From: Mactra quadrangularis
Lineage: Eukaryota > Mollusca > Bivalvia > Venerida > Mactridae
DNA: 64,000 nt
Direction of reading: 5' to 3'
Assembly: GCA_025267735.1 (NCBI GenBank)
Contig: CM046305.1
Span: forward strand, 37,469,108-37,533,107
A program made the position numbers and the translations under genes. The stretch's first letter is position 1. Each line of letters begins with the position of its first letter. The notes beneath the pieces are model-generated. The model made no database searches. It was not told the DNA's origin and worked only from the letters and a program-made list of their open reading frames with translations. This document shows positions 34,068-46,500 of the stretch, in pieces.

Positions 34068-37000
34068 CTATAAGGAACAAACAACACAAGTAATTTCACG
34101 TCCTTGAACGTATGGTGGACATTCCAAACTTTTACCACACGATGCTTCAGTGAAATGCAAAACACATTCATTGTCGTTGTTCTTACCATTAACTACTACA
34201 TCTGGTCTTCTGTCTAAACAAATCCATTCTGTTGGATGAGAATACGTATCGGCTGTTCCAATAATATAACCCCTGAAACAGCAAAAAATAAGAGATTCTT
34301 TATAACGTGCATAAATTTTATTTAAAAATTAAAGGAAATGAATCAGTTAATATGTGATCGTTAAAACATTCCACAAAGATTCAAACTACTACCACAAGAA
34401 AAAAGTAAGTAAATTGCAATTAATCAACACTTACGTACCGCTGATCCACACTTCCAGTACAGAAAATTATGTTTCAATAAGAATCACTACAAAATTTTGA
34501 ACTTACAATTTTCTCACTTACAAGCCACAACACTATAAATGGCTTCAATCACTGATTTAAATGTTAACTTCCGATTACAATAATGGCAAATAGGACCTCT
34601 CCGTCTAGCCTTTTACACTTAATAACACAATACATTGAATTTAAAATGTATGTTTTACAAGTTTATTGAAACTATGTGGACTGTTAATGTAAATTTATTC
34701 AAATAAAAGTATAATTACGAATATTCCTTTGTCCATCCAGTATAACAATCAATTCTTCCAGGAATCATGATCGTCGCAGATCTCTTAGTGTGACAGACAG
34801 CACATGGGGCATCATCTTGATAAATATCCTTTCCAAAAAATTGACTGATAACATTTGAATAATGGTCGAAATCATATTCTACACCAACGATAGTAGATTG
34901 AGCTTTTATTGTTACATCATAATGGTCCCATTGTGGCTCAGATGATAAACATAAATAGTTTGTTCCACCTCCAGTGTTCGTATATGTGGAGCTACCCATA
35001 TATCCTAAAATTAGAAAAGGTTATATTCAAACGCTTGGTAATGCTGTATATACGCTTGTGCAATTGTATACATATATAATAACCACAATACAAACTTGTA
35101 TGGTCAGCAATACATGTTGACCTATGACTTTTCAATGACAAGGTAAATGTAATTTTTAGATAAAAAAATAAAATGAGTTTTGTACTTGCTGAATTATTAG
35201 AGAGTATGAATTTTAACAGGTTAAATTACTGTTATAGTATAAATTTTAACATTACCTTCAGAGTATGAATATTAACATGTTCAATTACTGTAAGTGTATG
35301 AATTTTAATTGGTTCAATTACTGTAAGTGTATGCATTTTAACAGGTTCGATTACTGTCATAGTATGAATTTTAACATGTTAAATTACTGTCATAGTATGA
35401 ATTTTAACATGTTAAATTACTGTTATAGTATGAATTTTAACATGTTAAATTACTGTCATAGTATGAATTTTAACATGTTAAATTACTGTCATAGTATAGT
35501 GAATGAATTTTAACAGGTTCAATTACTGTCATAGTATGAGTTTTAACAGGTTAAATTACTGTCATAGTATGAATTTTAACATGTAAATTACTGTTATAGT
35601 ATGAATTTTAACATGTTAAATTACTGTTATAGTATGAATTTTAACATGTTAAATTACTGTCATAGTATGAACTTTAACAGGTTAAATTACTGTCATAGTA
35701 TGAATTTTAACATGTTCAATTACTGTTATAGTATGAATTTTAACATGTTAAATTACTGTAAGTGTATGCATTTTAACAGGTTCGATTACTGTCATAGTAT
35801 GAATTTTAACATGTTAAATTACTGTCATAGTATGAATTTTAACATGTTAAATTACTGTTATAGTATGAATTTTAACATGTTAAATTACTGTCATAGTATG
35901 AATTTTAACATGTTAAATTACTGTCATAGTATAGTGAATGAATTTTAACAGGTTCAATTACTGTCATAGTATGAGTTTTAACAGGTTAAATTACTGTCAT
36001 AGTATGAATTTTAACATGTAAATTACTGTTATAGTATGAATTTTAACATGTTAAATTACTGTTATAGTATGAATTTTAACATGTTAAATTACTGTCATAG
36101 TATGAACTTTAACAGGTTAAATTACTGTCATAGTATGAATTTTAACATGTTCAATTACTGTTATAGTATGAATTTTAACATGTTAAATTACTGTAAGAGT
36201 ATGAATTTTAACATGTTAAATTACTGTCATAGTATGAATTTTAACATGTTAAATTACTGTTATAGTATTAATTTTAACATGATAAATTACTGTCATAGTA
36301 TGAATTTTAACATGTTAAAAAACTGTCAGAGTATGAATTTTAGCAGGTTAAATTACTGTCAGTGTATGAATTTTGACAGGGTAAAATACTGCAAGAAAAT
36401 GAATTTTGACGAGTCAAATAATATTATCATTATTATATATATCCAAGGACCACAATGGAAATAAGGGATTTTTATTCTCTTTTTTGTGTTATCCTTTGTG
36501 TATGTAATATAGATGGCATAACATTATTATCATGTTTATTTTATTACTACATGTATGATGATTTTATGTTAATTTATACAGAAATAAATCTATCAAAGTA
36601 TCAGTTTGATATGTTAATTTTGTGTAGAAGAAAGTCTCTTGACAGGTTAAGTTCGTATTATTTTACTGTGTGAATTTACAGCTAAGTTAATTGAATTTTG
36701 CATAATGTATATTACCTTTGATAACTAAAACGATATCAGGAAAATGTAATTGATTATTTTACCTTCGTACACACGATCAGTGCCATTGCCAGGACATGTA
36801 GTCTTTCCCCATCTCGTGTAGGTTGAACCAGAACCTGAAAATATAAAAATTGAACAAATCAACCTTTTGGTTTGAAACGATATATATTTTATATAATAAG
36901 ATTTCTTAATAAGGAAAAGCAACATGGTAGCAAGAACATTCTGAACACTAAGAACACATCAGCACCCGGGAGTGTCGTCTGAGTTCCTGAGATTTAATTT

Positions 37001-37342
37001 ATAAAAAACATTAATTTAAGACTCACTAAAATAACTCTAATTATGTCCATATTTTAAAATGTGTAATATTTTTAAATAAGTAGTGAAATTACCCGTGGAT
37101 TTTGAAAGGTTCACTATTTGTTCTTGTTGAATCGCAACCTTCTTGGACAGTTCCGCGTTTTCTTGGGCTAATGTTGCTTGGTGTGCCTGAAGAGCGTCAA
37201 TACGATTGGTCAACAATGTAATTTGTTGAGCCAAATCAAGATCCGTATGAAGTAATAACCTAGCCTGTCTTGAATCCTCTTCTTTTAATTTCTTTCCAAA
37301 CACAACAACTAAACTTATTGTTAAATAATATAACACGATCAT
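34068..37342 (-). CDS. copy A: secreted coiled-coil/C4-like Cys-rich protein, 270 aa
   Basis: Exons: 37342-37093 (250 nt), 36834-36763 (72), 35004-34719 (286) and 34272-34068 (205), introns in phases 1, 1, 2. The start is chosen because a signal peptide follows at once (MIVLYYLTISLVVVFG). Residues about 20-80 form a coiled coil rich in Leu, Gln and Ala. Residues about 84-270 form the C4-like Cys-rich domain with the same cysteine pattern as copy B. The nearest gene upstream is SMG9, divergent, with 3.2 kb between start codons. AATAAA is at 34038-34033. Intron 2 holds the 33-bp minisatellite. Extracellular location is inferred from the signal peptide. The molecular function of the family is unknown to me. 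Confidence 0.85.
35200..36425 (+). repeat. 33-bp minisatellite with 435-bp higher-order repeat
   Basis: The unit reads AGTATGAATTTTAACATGTT plus AAATTACTGTCAT (33 bp), about 37 copies. Because 33 is a multiple of 3, the plus strand stays open (MNFNMLNYCHS period) over hundreds of bases. A block with the variant AGTATAGTGAATGAATTTTA occurs twice, 435 bp apart (ends 35513 and 35948), showing a recent block duplication. It lies in intron 2 of copy A, and is not a gene. Confidence 0.9.
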
Positions 37343-37440
37343 AATGGTTTCTCACAAGTCATTCTTACAGATATCTTATCATTTTTGTTATTCTAGTTTT
37401 GGTGGTATTACGTCAATGATAACATCAAGACGACCCTTTA
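37343..37440 (-). promoter_or_regulatory. 5' flank of copy A with conserved CRE-like site
   Basis: Shorter and more diverged than in copies B and C, but keeps ATTACGTCA (37407-37415), 65 bp before the start codon. A block present in B and C next to the start codon is deleted here. Confidence 0.45.
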
Positions 37441-37752
37441 GATCGCGTTGTTAATATAGTGCTTCTATTATTATAATTCGCCCCTTCCTCACGCTTACCA
37501 ATATAAATAAACACCTGTCACTGATCAGTAAAACAATGACGAGTCAGATATATTATGAGGTTATTTTACATGTAACATAATTATTTCGGTCTGAATTTCC
37601 TGAACTGTATGCAATGTATAACCTGAAGTCATTATAATAAAAGTATATGCGAGTTTAGATCATCGAACTTTATTCAATCAAATGGATTTAAGATAGGTCA
37701 AAACCTTATTCGACAAACAGCTGAAATATTACATGCCCAACGTTTATGATGT

Positions 37753-38981
37753 TAGGGCTGCTGCGAGTATCCGAGGACACGGATATTCGTGATATCGACC
37801 AGAAATCGAGTACGAATTTTCGTCACGTCCGAAATCGTCGGATCGCGATCTGTTTTTGGTAAAAATGAAAGAATATTAATCGTCGCCTCAATCTAACAAT
37901 GCTCTAACTACCAAATTTTTATTTTTGGGAAATCGACTTCAAAAATTCAAAAGGTTATATCTTCGTTGTTTCAGTCTGTATAGACATGAGACTTGGTAGG
38001 CACATTTACAATGTTATTCAACACATATTTGAAGAATATGATTGAAATATTATGAATAATAATGCTGAAAATTGCAAAAATGTGTTTGGAGATAGATCAA
38101 AATTCGCTTATTTTGGTTGATGCATCTCGTTCTAACATTGCGCTATCTCCAAGAAGACATTATAATGGTATTTGAGCACATTTTCTATAATTTTGAGTTT
38201 GTAACACTGCCTATGTTGCAGCATACATATTTATTTTGGTATAGACCGAAAATATGATGTCACTGGAGAGAAAAAACACGATAATCATGTTGTGTACTCC
38301 GACTGGACGAAAGGAGATAGAGCAATGTTCGAACAAGCTTCTATGGACTTAGAGCATTGTTAGAGTCAATTAGGACATAAAACGAGTGACGAAAATTTCA
38401 TGTTGATCGGATAACAGTATTTTCAGCCCAAACATTGCTCTATGTCTTGGACATAGAGCAATGTTTACGCTGTGCACAGAGAAAATGTGTGGAGATAGGA
38501 TAATGTACGATTGGCAAATTGGGCTGTTTGACATGATAGAGTCTCGAAACCTTTTTTAGAAAATAGAACAAGGTCATACAAGTCACTTGGTATGTTTATC
38601 TCATTTTTTTTTCAAAAATGGAGATAGGACATTGTTAGATTGAGGCGATTTTTAGCTTAATTATCACTAAAAACAACCGCACTAGTTATTAAAATTAATT
38701 TATATAGGCACTGAATTATATTGTGTCAAAATTTCGATTGATACACATTTAAACAAAATGTTATCTCTGAAAATGCCCATAAACGTATGGTAATAGAAAT
38801 GTTTGGAGTACATGGTTTTCCATATAGTTAAAGCTTCTGTTATTCTTCACTTATTTTTGTTATAACATGAATTACTGTATGCTTCTCCATTAACAACTGA
38901 TTCGTGGTTCGATTCGTGAATCGCTACACACGAATCGTGGTTCGAGTCGGATCGCCACTAGCTCAACGATCCACAGCCCTA
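37753..38981. mobile_element. non-autonomous hAT-like element, 8-bp TSD
   Basis: The ends TAGGGCTG...CAGCCCTA are flanked by a perfect 8-bp duplication, TATGATGT (37745-37752 and 38982-38989), which is diagnostic for hAT-type insertion. Subterminal ATTCGTG/GATCG-rich sequence lies inside both ends. A second element sits inside it (37883-38648). It lies in the gap between copy A and SMG9. Confidence 0.85.
37883..38648. mobile_element. nested inverted-repeat element with iterated GAGCAATGTT words
   Basis: The ends TCGCCTCAATCTAACAATG are inverted with respect to each other. Inside, words of the type GATAGAGCAATGTT or its reverse occur repeatedly (around 38135, 38320, 38350, 38430-38475, 38490 and 38620). 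No clear target duplication was found and no coding frame. Confidence 0.7.
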
Positions 38982-38989
38982 TATGATGT

Positions 38990-40440
38990 ACATTGAACTT
39001 GGCCCGTGGATAGCTTACCTTCGACACAAATGTTTATTTTCCAGTTACTTAGGCAACGTCGTCGAAGTGTTCGTCACGACATGAATGTCATAATGATACA
39101 TTATACATGCATACAACTTTAGACCAGCTCATTTTTATGAATGTTTGAGTCGTATGGAAATTGAACAAAAATAACTCTGAAACTTGGTGAAACCTCTGAC
39201 TGTCTTGAAAATGTTCCGCCTAGAAAAAAATACACTTACAAAGGTCGGATCTAGAGTTGTCGTAAGCAGGGGAGCACAGTTTGTGCGGGTTCAGGGTGAT
39301 CCCCTCCCGAGTTGGAAACAGCAGGGAATTAGACATGTCTCTGACCAAAGCAAAATAGTTGTTGGTTGGGACGCTGATGAGATGGGGGACGATGAAAAAT
39401 GAAATGTCGTATGTCAACGGAGCAAATTGGAGCACTTTAGGATACATTTATAGGATATCATTGAACGCTGTTATCCTTCTATCTCTCTTACAAAACATTC
39501 AATGGCCATCAATAATGCAATTCATGTAGTTATTCAGACTCATTTAAGTGATGAAAACCTTCTATGTCTGTTTTATATATTTGCTCCCCAAGAAGAAGTG
39601 ATTTATGATTGAAAACATTTCTAACTCGAGTCTTCTTAGTTCAGGAAATATTTGATAAATTGCAAACTAGCACATTGCTCATATACATTTTGTATGTGTG
39701 TGTGTGAAGAATGAAATTCTTAAAATTAATGTAAATGATTATTTTGACAATTTATATATCCCTGCTTTGACTTAAAATTTCTTTCTTTATTTATTTATTG
39801 GAGTTTACGCCGTATCAACACAATTTAGGTCATTTCACGGCGTCCAGCGCACTAACCTAGCTTTCCTGGACCATTGTCTATAACCAGTACTCACCTACCC
39901 TTCCAGAAGGCCGGAAACTTCTCCATATTATCTAATCAGTGGAAGAAAATCGACATTATTGTCAAATTTTCATGGAACGTGACCTTCGTTTGGAAAAGGC
40001 CAGATCTAAATTAGCGAGTGGTAAAATTTTAGATCGGGTTTTAATCAGATTGATTGTGCCCCCACTCCACTTTCGACCGTCCTGAATCTGGCCCTGCTAA
40101 ATGAAGAAGACGTTACGTCATACTCTGAGTACTTGTGTAAAATATCACTACGTCTAAAACACGCTTAAAATTCTATGAATGAAGCAGAATATTCGTCAAT
40201 TATTGAATAAGATATCTTATTCCAATTAATGAGTTCAGAAATGAACATAGGTGTCTCTAATTGTATGGGCTCAATTGGTGGAATAATATCTTTTAAAACC
40301 TTTCAGTATTTTGTGTGATTTATGTTTGTTTTCTGAAATAAATTTTTATTAGTTGCCTTTAAAGCTGTCAAAAGCCTTGTGCCATAATAAGTATACCTAT
40401 AAACCCGACTTCATAATAAATATTACTTTACTTTTCTTAA
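38990..40440. other. gap upstream of SMG9
   Basis: Apart from the SINE piece at 39787-39980 no feature was recognised. Short open frames near 39184-39447 have no family signature. Confidence 0.45.
39787..39980 (-). mobile_element. SINE family 2, 3' part, minus orientation
   Basis: Tail (TTTACGCCGTATCAACACAA) and body (CATTGTCTATAACCAGTACT) are present up to GACATTATTGTCAAATTTTC. The tRNA-like head is missing. Confidence 0.75.
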
Positions 40441-40527
40441 TTTGTTTTACTTTACGTTACTCTATTTAGTAAAAAGGAACGACAACTCTCTTGATTCTGC
40501 ATACAACTTACGGATTTAGATCAGAAA

Positions 40528-43500
40528 ATGTCTGATATTGGTGATCGAGGAAGAGGCGGTGCCAGACGTAGAAGACCTCGTGGTGGAGGAGGTCCATCAA
40601 CTAGAAAGGTAAATTGATTCATCCGAAGTTCATATTTCTAAAAATTTTATGAAATGGACAAGTGATAGATTCGTACCCTGTCCAATTCGACCCTTCTGTA
40701 GATTCTTGTTTACAGATGAGGACCACTGCAGAAGTCATTGTGAACACTACTTTACTAGTTTTAAAGAAAACGTATGGAATTGTTAATTACAGCTAAAAAA
40801 AGGCAGTGGCTAGAGTTACGGTACCGTAGACTCGGGGTCTAGAGTTACGGAAGTTCCGTAACTGTAGACAACCCCTGCAAAGGTAGGCTATGGTTACACA
40901 ATTACTTGAGTAATATTGAATATAAACAAGTTTTCCGATGTTTAAAAGTTCAAATATATGCATGTTATTTGACTTTCGTTACTCTATCCAACCCTTGCAA
41001 GGGTTGTCTACAGTTGCGGAACTTCCATTACACTAGACCCTGGGTCTAGAGTTACGGTATTGTAACTCTAGCCACTGCCTAAAAATATTACTTGTACTCG
41101 GACAAGTGGGATAAAATATTCACTTGTCTTTGGACATGAATATATATATGGGTTGTACTAGTTCTGGCTTCCAAAGCTTTATAAGCTGCTTTTTTAACAT
41201 TTTGATTTGCATCAGATACGGCGTTAAACCTGTTCAATAACAGTATTCACACGGGTTCATGGAAGACCTTAAGCTAGGGTTGTGCATGTCATAGAAAATC
41301 CACACCCTGAATGATAATGTTTGTATCTTACAGGATAGAGAATATGAGGTTGAAGTTACTCCACCAGCCAGCAGACCTATCATACTTGCTAAACACCCTG
41401 ATAGTGAAGCCTCACAGGTAATTGACATTTATTGAATCAGTGTTTTTTCAAGCAATTTTGGGGGACAAAATGAGGCTCCATTCTCCACCCCCAAAATAAT
41501 TTTTTTCCCCTCCTTGAAGTAAAGTGCCTTAAGTTTTGTACTGTTTATTTAATGCCAGCCAATTTCCTTAGTTTAAAAAAAGTATTACAACTTATCTCAT
41601 TAGCAGCTCACCATGGCACCATGGTGTTATACTGCTCTTCTTAAGATCCACATCTGGATGAAATAAAGTAATCACAGATTTATACATTTCTTGCTTGAGG
41701 GAGTTAACATTTCCTTTGACAAATATAGAATTAGAGACTACTCTACATATCCTAAATTGTGCAGTACAGACATAGCTCTGGACCACTTTCTGTCTATATT
41801 TGTTTGTTTTTCTAGTATGCTTTATAATATTGAACCTTAATTTAAATATTTCTTGTCAAGTTGCCTATTTGACTCTGTGTATACTGTAAAAGATGTGAAC
41901 CATATTGGAAATTGGTTTACACCAAATATGTTATCCACAATAGATAAATTTGTTAACCCGGGTCGATAGCGCAGTTGGTAGCGCGCCGGGAGTTGGATAC
42001 TCGTGCATGAGGGGTGCGGGTTCAAATCCCACCCGGGGAGGTTATACCCTTCCATGAAAATTTGACAATAATGTCGATTTTCCTCCATTGGTTAGATAAT
42101 ATGGAGAAGTTTCCGGCCTTATGGAAGGGTAGGTGAGTACTGGTTATAGACAATGGTCCAGGAAAGCTAGGTTAGGTGCGCTGGACGCCGTGAAATGACC
42201 TAAATTGTGTTGATACGGCGTTAAATCCAATAAATAAATAGTTATTACTGGTATTATAATGATTATCATTTCAAATCAACGATTAACTAAGCAACAATTA
42301 CACATTTGGTATAATTTTTAGAATACTGGTTCCTCAAGTTCTAGGAGTTCTACATCAATATCACCAACACCTACTGGGCGCCAGCCAGAGAAGTCAGTAA
42401 CTGTACTAAAGCAACGTGAAGAAGGACATAGAAATATGACTGCATCAGCATCATTACCTAGTATACCTGTTAGTACCATGCAAGGAGAAACACCACCACA
42501 ACAAACTTATCTTCCTAGGACTATTGAAGGTACTGTACAATTTCTCTTGAACAACATCCACTGGGAAGGGCAAGGCTTTTTTCAATATTTGGTGAAGGGC
42601 CTAGGGCATTTCTTTACATTGAACATAAAGGGAAATATTATCACAATTTTAAAGTATTTTTACAAATGACCTAGTTTAATGTTCAATTCAATTTTTGTGC
42701 GGAGGAATTGAAGCTTAAGATCAAGGTTCACCAGACCATTATGGGAAACTGTGTGGAAAGAAATAAAGTTGTTATTTTATGCACTACATGATGTCATTTA
42801 ACTATTTGTCTAGCAAGGGAAATTGGTATGAAGCATGTTCTTGTATTACCCTAGTAGAAGATCATATGTCTATAGACCCTGATGACGTTATATTTACTTG
42901 ATTTGTTTTCATTTTTTGAAGTAACAAATAGGTTATCAGGACCACAAGAAATGTCAAGATGTGTAAAACTTATAGATGAACATCAACAATGGTGTGAAAC
43001 TGCTAGTGAGGTAAGACAAGTACATACAGTACCCGCCAAAAGTCCTTGGACAATATCAAGATTTTACGATCATTTACATTTAAATGTAAAGAAGCTTAGA
43101 GTCATTTCAGTACTTTTGATAGCGCAGTTAGTAGCGTGCCGGGATTTGTAATCTCGTGCCCCAGGGGATGCAGGTTCGAATCCCACGTGGGGAGGTTATA
43201 CCCTTCCATAAAAATTTGACAATAATGTCAATTTTCCTCCATTGATTAGATAATATGGAGAAGCTTCCGGCCTTGTGGAAGGGTAGGTGAGTACTGGTTA
43301 TAGACTATGGTCCAGGAAAGCTAGGTTAGGTGCGCTGGACGCTGTAAAATGACCTAAATTGTGTTGACACGGCGTTAACTCCAATAAATAACTAAACAGT
43401 ACTTTTCAAAATCATATACTAATTAATTTACCCCGTAGTTATCCTCTACAATTGAATCAAACCATTTACCGTTTATAAGCTTTACATACAGTAAAATTAC

Positions 43501-46500
43501 TGCTGTGTGCATGACCAGTTTTCTATAAAAACTTCATTTGTCCAACAACTTTCGAAGAGCACTGTATGTATTTTCTATATGATTAAAAAATATAATATAT
43601 ATCAAATTATAAAAAACACCATCTAAATAGGCATACTATCCCATATTTACTTACCAGTTTCAAATTTACAAGGTATATTTACTAGTACAATTATATATAT
43701 TTATTACCTGATTGCTTATATAAGTGTAATTTGATATTTTTAACTGTATTTTGAGTGATCTGTTGACCGGTTCATAGTTTTGACTGTTTTCTGCACATGC
43801 TCTGACGCCACGCAATGTTATTCTAACTGTTACTGTACTGATATAAGGGGAAGTAACTGCTATGTAGGATTTAAGGCTTTACCAGACGCTTTCAAATGCA
43901 TCAAGCATCCATCGATCTTGATTTAGCAGAGGTAAACATGTCAAGTACTGTTAAAATAGTAATTGATCAGGTAATAAAACAGTTATTTTATTTGTGATTA
44001 GGGAATTGTCAAACTGTTGTCCCTCGGTATCAGGAATAGTGTTTTAAACAGTATCCCTTTACCTACGGTTTTGGGGAACAGTTTGAAACACTATTCCCTT
44101 CACCTCGGGCCAACAGTTTGACTGTTCCCAAATCAAATATGAAATAACTATAATATTAAGATGAATATTAAGAGTGACGTCCGGTGCCTTTAAGTTATTT
44201 GAAACTGACATCACAAACATCATTACTATGTATAAAATGTCTCTTTAGTATATTAACCTCCTAAAGATTTTTAAGAAACCAGTAGAGGAAAAAAGAAGTA
44301 TAACAAATATTAACTGGTTGGCCTATCATCTTAAAATTCATCTTAATATCATTTTCTTCGTAGTAAGGGCCATTTGTCAACCCCTTTTTGTTTTATATAA
44401 TTTTATATGTATGATAAATAATGTATTATATTAAAAAAGCATGTGCTTACCGCTACGAGGCTTGTCCGGAAAGTTCGTAGACAACCGCTATATCTTTGTT
44501 AAATTTATTTTTTTAAACTATTTTTTTATGTTGAGCGCCCCTTGATCATAATTGAATAGCTTTATTACGATAAAAACAAAAAATTGATATCGGCACTCAT
44601 GTGATCGTTTCCGTGGCAACCTTGCATAGGGGTACCCGGAGCACGGCAAAACTAGAGATATTTGCCGGTCTCATGTGTCTTCTTTCTTTGTGTATTTTAC
44701 CACTTAAAATCGCGGGTAACTTGATTATCAACACCCCATGACGTGACGTTATGCGCCGACGTCATATTGTTATGAATTGAACATTATCGCCTTAGAAATA
44801 AAAAAGTGAGCGTAACTATTGTCAATTAGTCATGGATGAAAACACGCCATAAATGACGACGTCAGACGTTTGGGCGGAGCATCGTGTGTTAGTTAAATTT
44901 TGCATGGAGCTTGGGAAAATGCCTGGAGAGACGATGAAATTTATTAATTCAAACAGCAAGAGGCGAAGTGTTTCTCGCGCTCTTGTATACAAATGGTACA
45001 AGCGATTTCATGACGGTAGAGTTGAAACTACTGACAATTTACGTACAAGAATACCAAGTAATATTTAATGTTAATGAAGAATTTTCATTGATTTGACAGG
45101 TACCTTACTGTAAGAGATATTTCTGTACAATGTGATATTTCAAAGACAACTGTGCATAAAATTCTCTCTCAAAACTTTGGAATGGAGTGTTTGTGCATGT
45201 TGGGTCCCCAGATTACTTTTTAGTGATAATAAAAAGGTGCGTGTTAGAGCAGTAAAATCATTTCTTTGCATTTTAGGAAGTAAATTCACGACATAATGTC
45301 ATGGCGTGCTCCGCACACCTCTATTCCCCTTTACATAAACCCGTGCCGTATCATTGTTTAAGAATGGAAAATTTTGTAATTTGTATCATTGATCATAGAA
45401 CATTGGTGAGTTATTGAAGAAAGTTTCATTTAATTCTAATGCGAAATACTCGTATTAAAGCAGGTGTCTACGAACTTTCCAGACAACCCTCGTAGTTACC
45501 GTGTGAAATAAGTTTTAAGTATGTGGGCGAGACAATATTTCTTAGGGTGTGTATATTATAATTTTAGATGTTATTGGAACAAACAGATTTTCTTGTGGTT
45601 GGTGTGTTAGGTTTACAAGGTACTGGAAAGTCTACAATACTCTCATTACTGGCTGATAATACAGAGATAGATTCTTATAGGTAAGTCTTGATTGATACCT
45701 GTAAAAACCTTTTATTTAGCAGAGTTTAATGTATAGTGTTTTCTATAGGGTTAAAATTTGATAGGTTAAGAATTTGGGCATTTTACAAACATACTTTCTT
45801 TACAAGACAGTAATGAAGTATTGATACAGATATTTTCTTGGGTTTTAGAATTTGCCTTATAGTTTTGTATTCTATAGTATTCTCCATTGCACTGTACAAC
45901 TTATAATGTACTGGTAACAGTCCAATTACACATACATTATTTGGTCAATGGCATGTTAGTTTAACATTGGACTATACGCTAGATTCTATAGTTTTCTCAT
46001 TAATTTAAATACATACGATTAAAATATATTATTATGCATTGGTTATTTTGATAGATATGAAAATAGAAAATAGATTTTGTATCATGAAATAATTATTTTC
46101 TGGATAAACTGAGATTTACTCCTCTAGCTGACTTATATGTTAGACATAAGACAGCCCTCATCGTACATTGTGTATATCCATTAAAGGTACTCATTCACAG
46201 ATTTCAATGTAAAAATTAACTTTTTCTAAAACTATCAAAATTGTATGGAAACAATTTTGGAAGCTGGAAAATAGTGTTATGATAATGACAATTTTAGTGC
46301 AAATTGACATACAACTACAAATAATGGTGTTTCATGTAGTAAATATCTACCCTGTATGTCACGATATAGACACTTTAAGTTCATTTTTGTGACTTTTATT
46401 GTATATTTCTTGCAACATGTAGGTCAATTTGTCTTAAAATAATAAGAATTGTTTTTTTGACACATTTACAGACACTGAATGGTATTTTGCAATAATATAA

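Noticed and set aside
35200..36425. CRISPR-like array of direct repeats
   Set aside because: Units are contiguous with no unique spacers, and the genome is eukaryotic. It is a minisatellite.
35265..36464. Three open frames with MNFNMLNYCHS repeats
   Set aside because: They come from the 33-bp intronic minisatellite, whose length is a multiple of three.
4979..37342. Annotation of the tandem genes as true collagens
   Set aside because: No Gly-X-Y triplets are encoded. The similarity is limited to the Cys-rich C-terminal domain used for the database name.
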